Part shown: one piece after another, positions 5,575 to 5,618 of the stretch
Layout of the letters: every line of letters begins with the position of its first letter
Position numbering within the stretch: position 1 is the stretch's first letter
Origin: an uncultured Pseudomonadota bacterium
GTDB taxonomy: Bacteria; Myxococcota_A; Polyangia; HGW-17
Length of the DNA stretch: 5,618 nt
NCBI GenBank assembly: GCA_938004375.1
Contig: CALKWH010000139.1
Span: 1-5,618 of the forward strand
Reading direction: 5' to 3'
Made by a program: the position numbers and the translations under genes
Notes under the pieces: generated by a model
Seen by the model: the letters and a program-made list of their open reading frames with translations, nothing else
Told to the model about the DNA's origin: nothing
Databases searched by the model: none

Positions 5575-5618
5575 AGATCGGAAGAGCGTCGTGTAGGGAA
5601 AGAGTGTAGATCTCGGTG
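5575..5618. other. Illumina TruSeq adapter contamination
   Basis: From AGATCGGAAGAGCGTCGTGT onward, all 44 bases match the reverse complement of the Illumina TruSeq universal adapter as I know it, up to the ATCTCGGTG near its P5 end. The M28 reading frame makes sense up to 5573 and loses meaning at 5575. This segment is an untrimmed library artefact. The peptide IGRASCRERV, seen when this junction is translated on the plus strand, is a familiar sign of adapter in databases. Confidence 0.98.

Noticed and set aside
4977..5609. Plus-strand open frame of 210 codons ending IGRASCRERV
   Set aside because: It is antisense to the M28 peptidase, and its C-terminus is translated Illumina adapter.
1..5618. 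CRISPR arrays, tRNA/rRNA genes, insertion sequences, phage or defence genes
   Set aside because: No regularly spaced repeats, tRNA cloverleaf or rRNA-like segment, terminal inverted repeats, transposase or integrase motifs were seen on either strand.

Overview
The window looks like a metagenomic or draft-genome contig from a G+C-rich Gram-negative bacterium. Coding regions are strongly G+C-rich at third codon positions, two proteins carry lipoprotein signal peptides with clear lipoboxes, and genes have Shine-Dalgarno sequences and TTGACA-type sigma70 promoters. The gene set (beta-helix repeat lipoprotein, Cys-rich lipoprotein, M28 peptidase) fits Myxococcota/Deltaproteobacteria or G+C-rich candidate phyla of the FCB group. 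There is no marker gene, so placement is an inference.

Layout from left to right. Positions 1-60 hold the first 20 codons of a minus-strand gene that runs off the window, with a Shine-Dalgarno and a sigma70-like promoter at 162-190. Positions 344-1642 hold a plus-strand gene for an unrecognised, probably exported 432-residue protein. It converges, 26 bp apart, on a minus-strand class I SAM-dependent methyltransferase (1669-2304). Upstream of the methyltransferase, and probably in the same transcript, is a small Cys-rich lipoprotein gene (2339-3010) with its own strong Shine-Dalgarno and promoter. Positions 3135-4877 hold a minus-strand lipoprotein made of three tandem modules of about 190 residues that resemble right-handed parallel beta-helix repeats. 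Its promoter lies in an AT-rich patch containing a 13-bp direct repeat with a 22-bp period. Positions 5118-5574 hold the C-terminal part of an M28-family zinc peptidase, also on the minus strand.

The last 44 bases (5575-5618) are not biological. They match the Illumina TruSeq universal adapter, so the contig ends in untrimmed adapter and the peptidase is truncated by the assembly, not by the genome.

The genes do not form one recognisable pathway. Four of the five substantial products look or may be cell-envelope or extracytoplasmic proteins (two lipoproteins, a weakly predicted exported protein and a peptidase whose family is usually exported). The exception is the cytoplasmic methyltransferase. 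I see no mobile element, CRISPR array, RNA gene or defence system, and no convincing new system. The most interesting biology is the tripled beta-helix module and the repeated element in its promoter.
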